Part shown: positions 16,252 to 25,456 of the stretch, in pieces
How positions within the stretch are numbered: the stretch's first letter is position 1
Layout: every line of letters begins with the position of its first letter
Assembly (NCBI RefSeq): GCF_005405925.1
Contig: NZ_BJHV01000001.1
Coordinates: forward strand, 1,302,001 to 1,366,000
Source of the DNA: Streptomyces antimycoticus
Lineage (GTDB): Bacteria > Actinomycetota > Actinomycetes > Streptomycetales > Streptomycetaceae
Direction: 5' to 3'
Length of the DNA stretch: 64,000 bases
The notes under the pieces: model-generated
What the model saw: only the letters and a program-made list of their open reading frames with translations
The model's database searches: none
What the model was told of the DNA's origin: nothing
Program-made: the position numbers and the translations under genes

Positions 16252-19200
16252 CTACTCGATCTTGAATACGCGACCGTAGTTCGCGTCCATGCGTTCCAGG
16301 TAGTGCTGCAGACGCTTGATGTGCTTTCCTGTGCTCGGGACGATATATTTCTCGATCTTCTCCTTCATATCTGCAAGGTCCTCGAAAGGTCGCGACACGA
16401 ACACTGCGAGCACGAGCTCATCACTCTGCCCCAGAACACCCCGCACGTTGATGTAGCTGCTTTCGGTGTTGATGTTGATCTTTGGATGCTTTTCCGTTGG
16501 CGGCTCCGGAAACTTGACCAACGGGGAGGTCTTCCATTTTTCAGACTTCCACTCGGTCCGACTACTGCCGTCGCCTTCTCCAGTGTGTTTGTAGGTAGCC
16601 CAGCGCGCCTGGAGTACCCGCGGGAAGCCGGGCGGGTATACGCCGTCTGCGTATTGAGAGGCCGGACCTTCATAAAGGGAAAGGTCAACCTTGTACCATC
16701 CGGGCACCTTGTCTTCTTCATCGGCTCCGTCCCCGAACGCCTGCACCGCTCCGCTCTCGAATGCGGGGAAGAATCCTCTATTGATGTAGTTGTGCGCGGG
16801 CACCATGTTCGACCCCGCACGGGGACCTCCCAGACCTTTCGGGAGCAGGTGCATTGCATTCCAGGTGAAGTCACCGCCCACATTTTGGAGATTCTTTTGC
16901 CCTGGGATCTTCCTTCCGGTGACCCCCCGGCCGTATATGTGCCGGAAGCCGATGATGTTACGCGCCCGCGCAGCTACTCCCGAATGCGGGGTTTCGCCAT
17001 CTTCGGCCCAGTCCGGGTTGATGAACTCATGCTTGAAGGATACTGGTAGCTGACCATCGACGAAGTTGCTACGGGGGTCTGGCTCGGGAAGTACCAGCGG
17101 CTTGTCCCGGTCCATGGGGCCCTGTCCTCCGGTGCGCTCCGACACCCCGTCACCGGCCTCCACGGGTCCGGGGTTGAGTATGGCCTGGACCGTGAATCTA
17201 TTTCCGCCTTGCTTATACAGACTGGTCAATCGGTACCAGCGTCGGAACTCGGCGAGAAGGGCGGCGTGCTCCCGCGTAGTCATACCAGCCCTGAGTTTCT
17301 TTTCGATCCGAGGCCGAATACGGCCAACGATCCTACGCAACTGCGCTTCTTTAGAGTCTCTTGAGTTCTCGTCCTTTTCCTGCCGGTCCTTGTCCGGCTT
17401 GGACTTGGGCCTGCCCGGGCCGCTCTTGTCGGGGTGGGTCTTGCGCTTGTTGGGGCCCTTCTTGTTCGGGCGCCTACCGGGGCCGTCCTTGTCGGGCTTG
17501 GGCTTTCGGGGGCCTGGCTTGTCGCCGTCCTTGTCCGGTTTGGGCTTCTTGCCGTCGCCTTCCTTCGGCCTGGTGGGTTTGTCGCCGTCCTTGTCGAGCT
17601 TGGGCTTGGTGGGGTCCTTGGGGTCCTTGGGATCCTTGGTTGAGGGCTCGTCGTCGTTCTTCGGCCGGTCCTCCGGGCCCTTGTCGTCCTTGGGGGTGCC
17701 CGGGGTTTTGTCGTCCTTATCCGGCTTGGGCCTTGTCTGCGGTTCGGGCTTGGGCTTGGCCGGGGGTTCCGGCTTGGGCTTGGGTCTCGGGGATGGGGTC
17801 GGGCGGGTGTCCGGGTGGTCTTCCTCGGGCTTGGGTTTGCCGTTCTTGTCCTTCGTCGTGGGGGCTGGGGTCTTGGTGTCGGGTGTTGTCTTGGGCCTGC
17901 CGGGGGTGTCGGCCTTCGTTGGTTTGGTCTGCGGCTGCGTTGTGGGCTTCTTGGGCGTCGGTTCGGCGCCCGGCTTCGGCTTCGTGGTGGTTGGCGTCGG
18001 ACGCGTCGTCGTTTTCGGTGCAGTCGGCTCCTGCGGCTTTTCGTCGGGCTTCGGCTTGCCGCCGCGCCCGTCCGCGCCCTCCCCGTCCGCGCCGCCCTTC
18101 CCGCCTGCCCCACCCTTGCCACCCTTGCCCTGCCCCAGCTTCGCCGCGATGGCCTTGAAGCGCCGACCCACCTTCGCCACGTACTTGCCGATCCCCGACA
18201 GCAGCGCCTCATAGGCCAATTCGAGGAGGGCCACGATGCCCGCCGCGACCGCCTTCGCGAAGAGGATGCCCGCGCCGCCCATGCGGACGGCCTTCAGCCA
18301 GTCGAGGACCGCGCCCATCGCGCGCAGGATTTCGCCGAGCGCGCCGATGGCCGTGCGGATCGCGTCGATGACGGCCATCACCCAGCCCGCCCCGGGGATC
18401 AGCTTGGCGATGACCTTCGTGATGACGATCTCGCCGATGATCAAGGGCAGTTGGGGGACGATCGCGTCCCACGTCTCCTTGACGATCTGCTCCAGCGTGA
18501 AGCCGCCCTTGAACAGCTTGTCCAAGATCGCCTTGGGGACGCCGATAATCTCCTGGATCTTGGACTGGAACCACTCCTTGACGGCCGACTTCACCTCGCG
18601 GAAGAGGTGGTTCTTCGCGCCGTCCACCGCCGAGTTCTTCGCACCGCTCAGCCAGCCGCCGGGGTCGGAGAGGAAGTCGACCGCGATGAGCATGAAGTCG
18701 CCGAGCGCGCCCAGCAGCTTGGAGGCGAAGTCCAGGACCGCCTTGACCGCGTCCACGACGGCCTTGATGACGTCCTGCAGCATCTTCTTGAGGACGTCCA
18801 GGATGCTGCTCAGCAGCTTGCCGAGGGCGTTCAGCAGGTCGGTGATGGCCTGCTTGAGCATCGTGGCGAGCTTGTTGACGAGGGCAATCGCGGCGTTGAT
18901 CAGGCCCGTGATGACGTTCCGGATGCGCTTGGCCAGGTCGATGACGGCCCGCACCATCGCCTTGGCGAACTCGATCAGGTCGTTGATGAAGGTCTTGATC
19001 GCGTCGACGATCGCCTTGCGGGCGTCGTTGATCCAGCGCTCGACGGTCTCCTTGAAGTTCTTGATGAACCCGATGACCGCGTCCCGCGCCTCCCTGATGA
19101 CGCGGACGATCGCGTTCTTGATCTCGATGACCTTGTCCTTGATCCAGTCAAAGGCCTTGCTGACCCAGTTGCCCGATTCCTCGACGCTGTCGTCGCGCTT

Positions 19201-21240
19201 CTTCTCGGCATCGTGTTCGGCCTGGTCGCCCTTGTCCTGGATCTTCTTGTCGCTGTCGTCCTTCTCCTTGTCGACGTCCTTGTCGGTCTGCTCTTCCTTG
19301 TCCTTGACGTCCTTGCGGATCTTCTCGTGGCGCTCGGTCTTCTTGTCGCCGAGCGACTGGAGCTCCTTGTCCTGCTCCGTGCGCCAGTCCGCGCGCTTGG
19401 CGGTGACCTCCGTCATCGCCTTCTCGCGCTCGCTCGCCTGGCTCTTCGTATTGCCCGCGACCTCGGCGTCGACCTGCTGCTTGTGCTTCTGCTGACCGTC
19501 CCGGAAGTCGCGGTCCTTGGTCTGTCGCCCCTCCGACATGCCCTTCTGGCCGTCGGTGAACGCCGCCTGGAACTGCCGTCCGCGTTCGTGCTCGGCCACT
19601 TCCGACGCGGCCTCGGGAGGGACGGCTCCCGTCGTCGCGCCGCCGCCGGGCGCACCGCCGCCCCCGCCGCCCCCCTGCCCGGGGACCTTGGCCGCCATCT
19701 GCTCCTTGGGCGCGTCGGGATAGACCTGGTCCTCGCCCATGCCGCGGCCCGCGTCGTCGCGGCCCGTCGCGACGGTCTCCTGGCCCTTGGTGTCGACGGC
19801 GGAGCCCTGCTCACCGGCCGTCTGGTCGGCGTCGCCCTGCATCTGCACGCCCGGCGCGTTGCCCGCCTGGGCCTGCTTGAGCGCTTCGTCCTTGGTCGGC
19901 AGCCCGGCGAACTTCGCAGCCAACTCCTGCGGGTCCACTACGGGTTCGTCGGCGCCGAAGAGGCTCGCGACCCCGTTCACGATCTTGCCGCCGATGAAGC
20001 CCAGGGCCATCTTGAAGGTGTCCCAGCCGCCGGGCTCCTCGGCCTTCTCCGCCTCGATCTGCCCCTCGGGCTCCTTGGCGCCCGTGACCTCGGCATCTTC
20101 CTTCTCCGGCGCCTCGGACTTCTGGGCCGGATCCTGCGAGTACTGGGCCGCGGCGTCGGTTGCCGGTTTGTCCTGGAGGGTCTGCGGGGCGCCCGCCGGG
20201 CGCTGCATCGAGGGCGGGGCGGCGGCGAGCGCCTTGTGTTCGTCGCCGACGGTACGGTCCACCGAGCCGCTCACACCGGTCATGGCCTGCAGCGCCACAT
20301 GGGGCTTGAGCTTCGAGGCGGTGGACAGGCCCGCCTCCGGGGACACCTGGGAGAGGTTCGGGGCCGGGCCGGAGTCCTTCTTCTTGCCCTTGGCCGGGGC
20401 GGAAGCCTTGCCACCACCACCGCCACCACCACCGGCTCCGCCGCCACCGCCGCCGCGCGGTGTCTTGGCGGACGGTGCCGACTTGGGCGCCGCGGCCTTT
20501 GCCCCCGGGGCGGCCTTGGGTGCCGGAGTCTCCTTCGGGGGCGCGACCGTGGGCTGAGCGGTCTGCTCGGGCTCGGCGGTCTTCTTGGGTTCCGGGGCAG
20601 GCGGTGCGGCCTCCGCAGCCGGGGCCTCCGTAGGGCCCGCCGGCGCGCTCTGCTCGCTCTGCGCTCCGCTGCTCGCCCCGCCGGGCGTATCCGCGTTGGA
20701 CCCGCCCGTGACCTGGGTGTCCCTGGCGGGTGAGGGGGAATCGGCGTCCGCCGTGGGTTCGCTCTTGGCCGCCGCCGGCTCCGCGTCCGTCTTCTTCTGC
20801 TCCGCCTTGGCCGCGGGCTCCTGCGCCGCCTGACCGCCCACCGCCTGCTGGGACGCCTTCTCCTGCGCGCCGCCCGGCGCGTCACCCGCCGCAGGTGTGC
20901 CCTTCTCCTCCTTCGCGGCCTGTTCCGTGGCTTCGCTGCCGTCCTCCGACCTGCCCGCGGCCTCCTGCACCGTCGTCTGGGCGACGACGGGCCCGTCCTT
21001 GGGATCGGCGCCGCTCTTCGGGTCGCGTGTCACGGCCGGTCCCGGTCGGCTCTCGGCGGCCTGCTCCACGGCGAGATCGCCAAGCCCGCCGCCTGCCGCC
21101 GCCGCGCTGTCGTCCGCCTCCACCGACGGCTCGGCCTCGGCGCCCGCGTCCACGGTGTCCTCGTCGGGTTCGGTGTCCGCCGCCTCGTCCTCGGCGTCCT
21201 CCGCGTCCCGTTCGGCCTGCACCTTGTCGGCCTTGGTCAC
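16252..21240 (-). CDS. Giant eCIS protein with C-terminal nuclease-like toxin domain
   Basis: 1662 residues, GTG start overlapping the DUF4157 gene stop. Layout: residues 1-260 acidic and Ala/Pro/Glu-rich; a Gly tract at about 260-277; a mixed linker; then ~690-1037 almost continuous amphipathic helices (FDWIKDKVIEIKNAIVRVIR, KAIVDAIKTFINDLIEFAKA). A Lys/Pro/Asp repeat linker (KPKPDKDGDKPG type) spans ~1040-1297, and a distinct C-terminal domain ~1300-1662. That last domain contains GFRHIYGRGVTG, then HLLPKGLGG (H1464) and NMVPAHNYIN (N1478, H1483, N1487). This is the arrangement of DNA/RNA non-specific or HNH-like nucleases (H...LGG...N.VP...N). Its DNA is lower in G+C than the rest. The helical part could be a tape measure or a cargo-loading region. 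Toxin activity is a hypothesis. Confidence 0.7.
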   Translation of the reverse strand: MTKADKVQAERDAEDAEDEAADTEPDEDTVDAGAEAEPSVEADDSAAAAGGGLGDLAVEQAAESRPGPAVTRDPKSGADPKDGPVVAQTTVQEAAGRSEDGSEATEQAAKEEKGTPAAGDAPGGAQEKASQQAVGGQAAQEPAAKAEQKKTDAEPAAAKSEPTADADSPSPARDTQVTGGSNADTPGGASSGAQSEQSAPAGPTEAPAAEAAPPAPEPKKTAEPEQTAQPTVAPPKETPAPKAAPGAKAAAPKSAPSAKTPRGGGGGGAGGGGGGGGKASAPAKGKKKDSGPAPNLSQVSPEAGLSTASKLKPHVALQAMTGVSGSVDRTVGDEHKALAAAPPSMQRPAGAPQTLQDKPATDAAAQYSQDPAQKSEAPEKEDAEVTGAKEPEGQIEAEKAEEPGGWDTFKMALGFIGGKIVNGVASLFGADEPVVDPQELAAKFAGLPTKDEALKQAQAGNAPGVQMQGDADQTAGEQGSAVDTKGQETVATGRDDAGRGMGEDQVYPDAPKEQMAAKVPGQGGGGGGGAPGGGATTGAVPPEAASEVAEHERGRQFQAAFTDGQKGMSEGRQTKDRDFRDGQQKHKQQVDAEVAGNTKSQASEREKAMTEVTAKRADWRTEQDKELQSLGDKKTERHEKIRKDVKDKEEQTDKDVDKEKDDSDKKIQDKGDQAEHDAEKKRDDSVEESGNWVSKAFDWIKDKVIEIKNAIVRVIREARDAVIGFIKNFKETVERWINDARKAIVDAIKTFINDLIEFAKAMVRAVIDLAKRIRNVITGLINAAIALVNKLATMLKQAITDLLNALGKLLSSILDVLKKMLQDVIKAVVDAVKAVLDFASKLLGALGDFMLIAVDFLSDPGGWLSGAKNSAVDGAKNHLFREVKSAVKEWFQSKIQEIIGVPKAILDKLFKGGFTLEQIVKETWDAIVPQLPLIIGEIVITKVIAKLIPGAGWVMAVIDAIRTAIGALGEILRAMGAVLDWLKAVRMGGAGILFAKAVAAGIVALLELAYEALLSGIGKYVAKVGRRFKAIAAKLGQGKGGKGGAGGKGGADGEGADGRGGKPKPDEKPQEPTAPKTTTRPTPTTTKPKPGAEPTPKKPTTQPQTKPTKADTPGRPKTTPDTKTPAPTTKDKNGKPKPEEDHPDTRPTPSPRPKPKPEPPAKPKPEPQTRPKPDKDDKTPGTPKDDKGPEDRPKNDDEPSTKDPKDPKDPTKPKLDKDGDKPTRPKEGDGKKPKPDKDGDKPGPRKPKPDKDGPGRRPNKKGPNKRKTHPDKSGPGRPKSKPDKDRQEKDENSRDSKEAQLRRIVGRIRPRIEKKLRAGMTTREHAALLAEFRRWYRLTSLYKQGGNRFTVQAILNPGPVEAGDGVSERTGGQGPMDRDKPLVLPEPDPRSNFVDGQLPVSFKHEFINPDWAEDGETPHSGVAARARNIIGFRHIYGRGVTGRKIPGQKNLQNVGGDFTWNAMHLLPKGLGGPRAGSNMVPAHNYINRGFFPAFESGAVQAFGDGADEEDKVPGWYKVDLSLYEGPASQYADGVYPPGFPRVLQARWATYKHTGEGDGSSRTEWKSEKWKTSPLVKFPEPPTEKHPKININTESSYINVRGVLGQSDELVLAVFVSRPFEDLADMKEKIEKYIVPSTGKHIKRLQHYLERMDANYGRVFKIE

Positions 21241-22907
21241 CGGTGGGGCGGGGAACGACGGGACGGGAGGGGTGGCGGACGAGGGGGGTCGAGCGTGTCC
21301 GCGGTCGGTACGCCGGACACATCGAGGTCCTGCTCCGGCAGGAAGTCCTCCGGCTGGAGCTTGGTGTCCCAGGCGCTCTTCTCCTCGCCCCCGACCTCGA
21401 CCTCCGACTCGCTGCCGGAGCCGAACGGATCCTCCTCGGCCCGCTCCTCCGGGCCGTCCAGATCCTGGGCGCGTACGCCGTCGAGGGTGGAGAACGCGCC
21501 GGGCGGCTGGGTGTCCTTGCCCGATACCGTCGGCGAACCGGTGGGTTTGTCCGCGCCCCGCTTGTCCTGCTGCTTCAGCTGCTGGCCCGCCACGAGCGCA
21601 TCGGCCGCGCCCGGACGGTTCTTGGCCGCCGACTCCTCCTTGCTCGCGGTCGCGACGCCCTGCTGCTCCTGCCCTTCCTTCCCCTCCCCCTCCTTCCCCT
21701 GCTTTTCCTTCTCGGCGCCCTCGGCCTTCTTCTCGCCACCCTGCTGCCCGTCCCCGGACTTCCCGCCCGACGGCGAGGACGACGACGGCTGCTGGGACGG
21801 GGGCGCGGCGGCCGGTGCCGCCGAGGCCGCACCGCCCGACTTCCCACCCGACGAAGCGCTTCCGCCCTCGCGCCCCGCGTCCGCGCCCGGCCTCTGTTCC
21901 TGGCTCCCTCCGTGGCCCTCCTGCTCGGGCGCGCCCCCACGGTTCTGCGGCGTACTGCCCGGCGCGCCCTCCTCCGCGTGCTCGTCCTTCTCCGGACCCG
22001 GCGCGGGCGCGGGGCGCTGCTCCTCCTCGCGCCGCTCCTCCGCCCTCCGCCGCCCCGTCTCGCGCTCGAACAGCAGCTCCTCGACCGAGTCCGGCTCGAC
22101 GTCGGGGGCGGCCAGCGACTCCCGCTCCAGGTCGTCGTCCGCCTCGATCTCGTCGACGAAGTCGAGCACCCGCTCGTGCTCCGAGCTGAGGAGCCTGGTC
22201 TCCAGCCGGTCGAGGACGGCGTCCTGCACCTCGTCCGGCATCCGGGCCAGTTGCATACGGGTGCGCTTGGAGCGGTCCTCGGGGTCGCCGCGCAGGGAGC
22301 GGATCACACCGTTGGCCAGGCGGTCGACCAGCGTCGCCGGGTCCAGCTTCTCCATGCGGTTGCGGTCGGCGTCGACCGTGGCGTAGCGGAGCCAGCCCGG
22401 GGTCGCGGACGTCTGCGGCTCGGTCTCGGTGTCCGGCCGCCCACCGCGGACCAGCTCACGCGCCGCGCCCTCAGCCTCGCGCTCCATCGCGTCCTGCGGA
22501 AGGCTCACCGCGCCCAGATCGCGGCCCGCGCGCAGGGCGCCGAGGCCGTGGGGGTTCTGGACGGTGTGCAGCAGTTCGTGGGCGAGGAGCCGTTGGCCGT
22601 CCGTCGTGCCAGGGCGGTAGGTGTTCTCGCGGAAGAAGATGTCCTGGCCGACCGCCACCGCGTCCGCGCCCAGCAGTTCGGTGAGGTGGCCGGCGTCGCG
22701 GTCGGTGTGCAGGCGGACCTGGCCGAGGTCGTGGCCGAGCTGTTCCTCGAGGTCGCGCCGGACGCTCGGGTCGAGGGGCTGTCCCGCGCCGCTGACGATG
22801 TCCTTGGGCTCGGGCGCACGGGCCTTACCGGTCCGCTCCTTGCGCTTGCGGCGCTTGGCGGACTGGGACGCGCGGTCGTCCTGGGTGGCGGACGGTGTGT
22901 TGCTCAT
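21237..22907 (-). CDS. DUF4157 (eCIS core domain) protein with HELLH motif
   Basis: 556 residues. The DUF4157/eCIS-core domain covers about residues 38-150, beginning at SGAGQPLDPSVRRDLEEQLG, then VRLHTDRDAGHLTELLGADAV, with the zinc-metalloprotease-like HELLH at 110-114 followed by TVQNPHG. The remainder is low-complexity Glu/Gly/Ser/Gln-rich with repeated charged clusters (RAEERREEEQRP), ending in a Pro-rich tail. The N-terminus is very basic (KRRKRKERTGKAR). This domain is strongly associated with eCIS loci and thought to link to cargo or act as protease; which applies here is unknown. Both ends overlap neighbouring genes by 4 bp, so it is coupled to the small protein upstream and the giant toxin protein downstream, suggesting joint loading. 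Confidence 0.85.
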   Translation of the reverse strand: MSNTPSATQDDRASQSAKRRKRKERTGKARAPEPKDIVSGAGQPLDPSVRRDLEEQLGHDLGQVRLHTDRDAGHLTELLGADAVAVGQDIFFRENTYRPGTTDGQRLLAHELLHTVQNPHGLGALRAGRDLGAVSLPQDAMEREAEGAARELVRGGRPDTETEPQTSATPGWLRYATVDADRNRMEKLDPATLVDRLANGVIRSLRGDPEDRSKRTRMQLARMPDEVQDAVLDRLETRLLSSEHERVLDFVDEIEADDDLERESLAAPDVEPDSVEELLFERETGRRRAEERREEEQRPAPAPGPEKDEHAEEGAPGSTPQNRGGAPEQEGHGGSQEQRPGADAGREGGSASSGGKSGGAASAAPAAAPPSQQPSSSSPSGGKSGDGQQGGEKKAEGAEKEKQGKEGEGKEGQEQQGVATASKEESAAKNRPGAADALVAGQQLKQQDKRGADKPTGSPTVSGKDTQPPGAFSTLDGVRAQDLDGPEERAEEDPFGSGSESEVEVGGEEKSAWDTKLQPEDFLPEQDLDVSGVPTADTLDPPRPPPLPSRRSPPHR

Positions 22908-23197
22908 GTCCCCTCCCGCCCCCTTCCGGACAGGCCCGCGTGCACGGCCCGGGCCAGGGCCTCGCCCAGCCGGGCCGGGGAGGTGGTGGCGGGGAGCGGG
23001 GGCAGATCGGACAGGGCCTCGATGGCCGTGCCCTCCCCGGCCGCCGCCAGCGGGACGCCGCGCTCCCGCACCAGCCGGGCCAGCTCCGTCTGGAACGCCG
23101 CCGAGACCCGGTCCGGGTCGATCCCGGCGCCGAAGCCGGACAGCGCCAGCTCGCCGATGTCCACCCGGACCGCACGCGGTTGATCGTTCAGACCCAT
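22904..23197 (-). CDS. Small conserved protein between ATPase and DUF4157 genes
   Basis: 97-residue protein, MGLNDQPRAVRVDIGELALS onward, ending LSGRGREGT. Predicted alpha/beta with no membrane segment or catalytic motif. ATG at 23197 lies 8 bases inside the ATPase gene's end (10-bp overlap), and its own stop overlaps the DUF4157 start (ATGA), so it is certainly read as part of the operon. The same small gene is commonly seen in this position in actinobacterial eCIS loci. It may be an adaptor or chaperone for the downstream cargo proteins; this is inference. Confidence 0.75.
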   Translation of the reverse strand: MGLNDQPRAVRVDIGELALSGFGAGIDPDRVSAAFQTELARLVRERGVPLAAAGEGTAIEALSDLPPLPATTSPARLGEALARAVHAGLSGRGREGT

Positions 23198-25448
23198 CCG
23201 TGGACCTCCGAGGGCGTGAGCGAACGGTCCAGCTTCTGGTACTCGGTGCGCGCCGCCGCCAGCATGTGGCGCATCTGGAGGCGGTCGCCCTCCTCGGCCG
23301 CGAGGAAGGCGCCCGAGAGCGCGATGTTGCGGATCGAGCCGCCCGCCACGGTGAGTTGGGCGAGGCGCTGGGGGTCGATGTCCTTCATCGGCGCCTGGGC
23401 GGGGAGCACCCGGCGCCAGATCTCGGCGCGCTCGCTCTCGCCGGGGAAGGGGAAGTCGACGACGAAACGGATCCGGCGCATGAAGGCCGGGTCGAGGGCC
23501 TTCTTCATGTTGGTGGTGAGAATGGCCAGGCCCCGGTACGCCTCCATGCGCATCAGCAGATAGCTGACCTCCAGGTTGGCGTACCGGTCGTGGCTGTCCT
23601 TGACCTCGCTGCGCTTGCCGAACAGCGCGTCCGCCTCGTCGAAGAGGAGCAGTGCGCCACCGCGCTCGGCGGCGTCGAAGACCTTGCGCAGGTTCTTCTC
23701 GGTCTCGCCGATATATTTGCTGACCACCTGGGAGAGGTCGATGATGAAGAGGTCCAGGCCCAGCTCCTTGGCCATCACCTCGGCGGCGAGGGTCTTGCCG
23801 GTGCCGGAGCCGCCCGCGAACAGGGCGGTGACGCCGAGGCCCCGGCGGAGTGTCGCGGCGAAGCCCCACTCCTGGTGGACGGTGGCGCGCTGCCGCACAT
23901 GGGCGACGACCTCGCGCAGGATCCGCGACTGGTGGTCGGCGAGCACCAGATCGTCCCAGGCGGCCTCCGGTTCGATCCGCCGGCCCAGTTCGTCCAGACC
24001 GATGCGCGCCTCGATGAGCCCGGCCCGCCAGGCGAGTTCGGTGGGGTCGAGTGCGTCCGTGTCGGCGTCCGTGTCCGCGTCGGGGAGGTCACGGAGTACG
24101 GCGGCGGCCGCGGAGCGGATGACATGCGGCGGCAGCTGGAACTGGGCGACCAGCGACCGCAGATGGCTCTTCCGGATCCGCGGGATGTCGGCGAAGGCGT
24201 CCGCCCAGAGGGCGAGTTGTTCGGTGTCGTCCAGCCCGGGCACGGTGACGCGCTCACCGCGCGGGCGGCCGGTCGGGCGCGGGTCCGGGCTGGAGACGAC
24301 GAGGGGCACGGCGGCGGCGTCGATGAACGCGTCGGTGGCGGCGGTCTGTTCCCGGTCCATCTCGCCGACCTCCAGCAGGAGCGCCGCGGGCAGCAGGACG
24401 GCCTCGCGCTGCCAGAGGCGGGCGAGGCGGTCGCGTTCGGCCGCGTCGGTGGGGACGTCGTCAGAGGCCATGACGTACAGGGCGAGTCCGGTGCGGCGGG
24501 CGGCCGTGGCGGCGATGTCGGTACGGGTGGTGAGGTCGCCGCCGACGAGCTCCACGCGCAGCGGGGCCTCCGGGCGGGACTCGTTCCAGCCCGCGGCCAC
24601 CCGGTCCGCCGCGCGGCCGTAGGAGGCGGGCAGGGTTTGCGGGGTCTGCGCGCGGCGCAGCAGACCGTGCAGCCGGGCGTCGAGGTAGGGCGATCCGGCC
24701 AGGAAGTGCAGGATGCGCTCGTCGATCCGCAGCCGGGAGGTGGTGAGCCGGGTCTCGTCGTCGAGCTCCGTCAGGCGCCAGCGGCGGAGCGGGGAGACGG
24801 GGGTGAGCGCGCTCCAGTGCGGTTCGTCGAGCGCGGCGAGGGCGAGCGAGAAGGTGGGGTACGTACGGGTCGGGTCGCCGCTGGCGGCAGCGCACCGCGC
24901 GGCGGCGGTGGGGTCCAGTTCGGCGGCCGCAGCCAGCAGGACGAGCTGGCGCTCGAAGGTGCTGAGGCCGAAGCAGGCCACCAGCGCGTCGAGGGTGGCG
25001 GGGCCGGAGATCGCTTTCGGGGCGGGGGCGGGGTGGGTGGCGGTGCGCCGCTCGCGGGCTCCTGTGGGGGCTGCTGGGTGGCGGGGGTGGTGGGCTCGTC
25101 GGTGGTGGCGGCATCGCGGGGTGCGGCGGCTCCGTCGGAGGGGGACGCGCCGGGCCGGGAGCCGTTGGAGGAGGCGCGGCGCGCGTGGGCGTCGACGCGG
25201 GCCAGTACGGCCTGGACGGCGGCGGCCAGGGCCTGTCCGTCCTCGCCCGGGATGGAGTCCCCACCCGCGACGGGGTCCCCGCCCGCGACGGGGTCCCCGC
25301 CCGCGAGGGCGTCCCCGCCCGCGAGGGCGTCCCCGCCCGCGAGGGCGTCCCCGCCCGCGAGGGCGTCCCCGTTCGCGATGGCATCGGCGGCCGCCGATGC
25401 GTGGCCGTCCCGCGTACCCATGCTGTCGTCCACCCCCTTCTCCCCCAT
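23188..25448 (-). CDS. eCIS AAA+ ATPase, Afp15-like (frameshifted as sequenced)
   Basis: The downstream part has a clear AAA+ module: Walker A GGSGTGKT (23791-23814), LSQVVSKYIGETEKNL, Walker B LLLFDEADALF, sensor-like ILTTNMKKALDPAFMRRI. The N-terminal part from ATG 25448 (MGEKGVDDSMGTRDGHASAA...) is in another frame and carries six GD(A/P)(L/V)AG repeats. One extra base in the homopolymers at 25019-25033 (best the G5 run 25024-25028) joins them via PPPPPKAISGPATLDALVACFGLS into 753 residues. Afp15-type ATPases are required for particle assembly. GAGG lies 8 bases before the start. Without repair, only an internal GTG at 24981 would yield the 597-residue ATPase. A programmed -1 shift cannot be excluded but is not favoured. 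Confidence 0.85.
25264..25371 (-). repeat. Six 18-bp tandem repeats in the ATPase 5' region
   Basis: Six direct 18-bp units (CCCGCGAGGGCGTCCCCG and a CGACGGGG variant), read on the minus strand as GDALAG (x4) then GDPVAG (x2). The repeats add a flexible Gly/Asp/Ala linker to the ATPase N-terminus and are likely to vary in number between strains. Confidence 0.9.
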
Positions 25449-25456
25449 CGCCTGCC

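Noticed and set aside
17815..20733. 972-codon plus-strand frame opposite the giant toxin gene
   Set aside because: Low-complexity Leu/Gly/Asp/Val sequence mirroring the Lys/Ala-rich minus-strand protein; no motif or ribosome site.
14371..25033. Programmed -1 frameshifting in eCIS genes
   Set aside because: No slippery heptamer with matching tRNA re-pairing is evident, and the same defect occurs in unrelated genes outside the operon.
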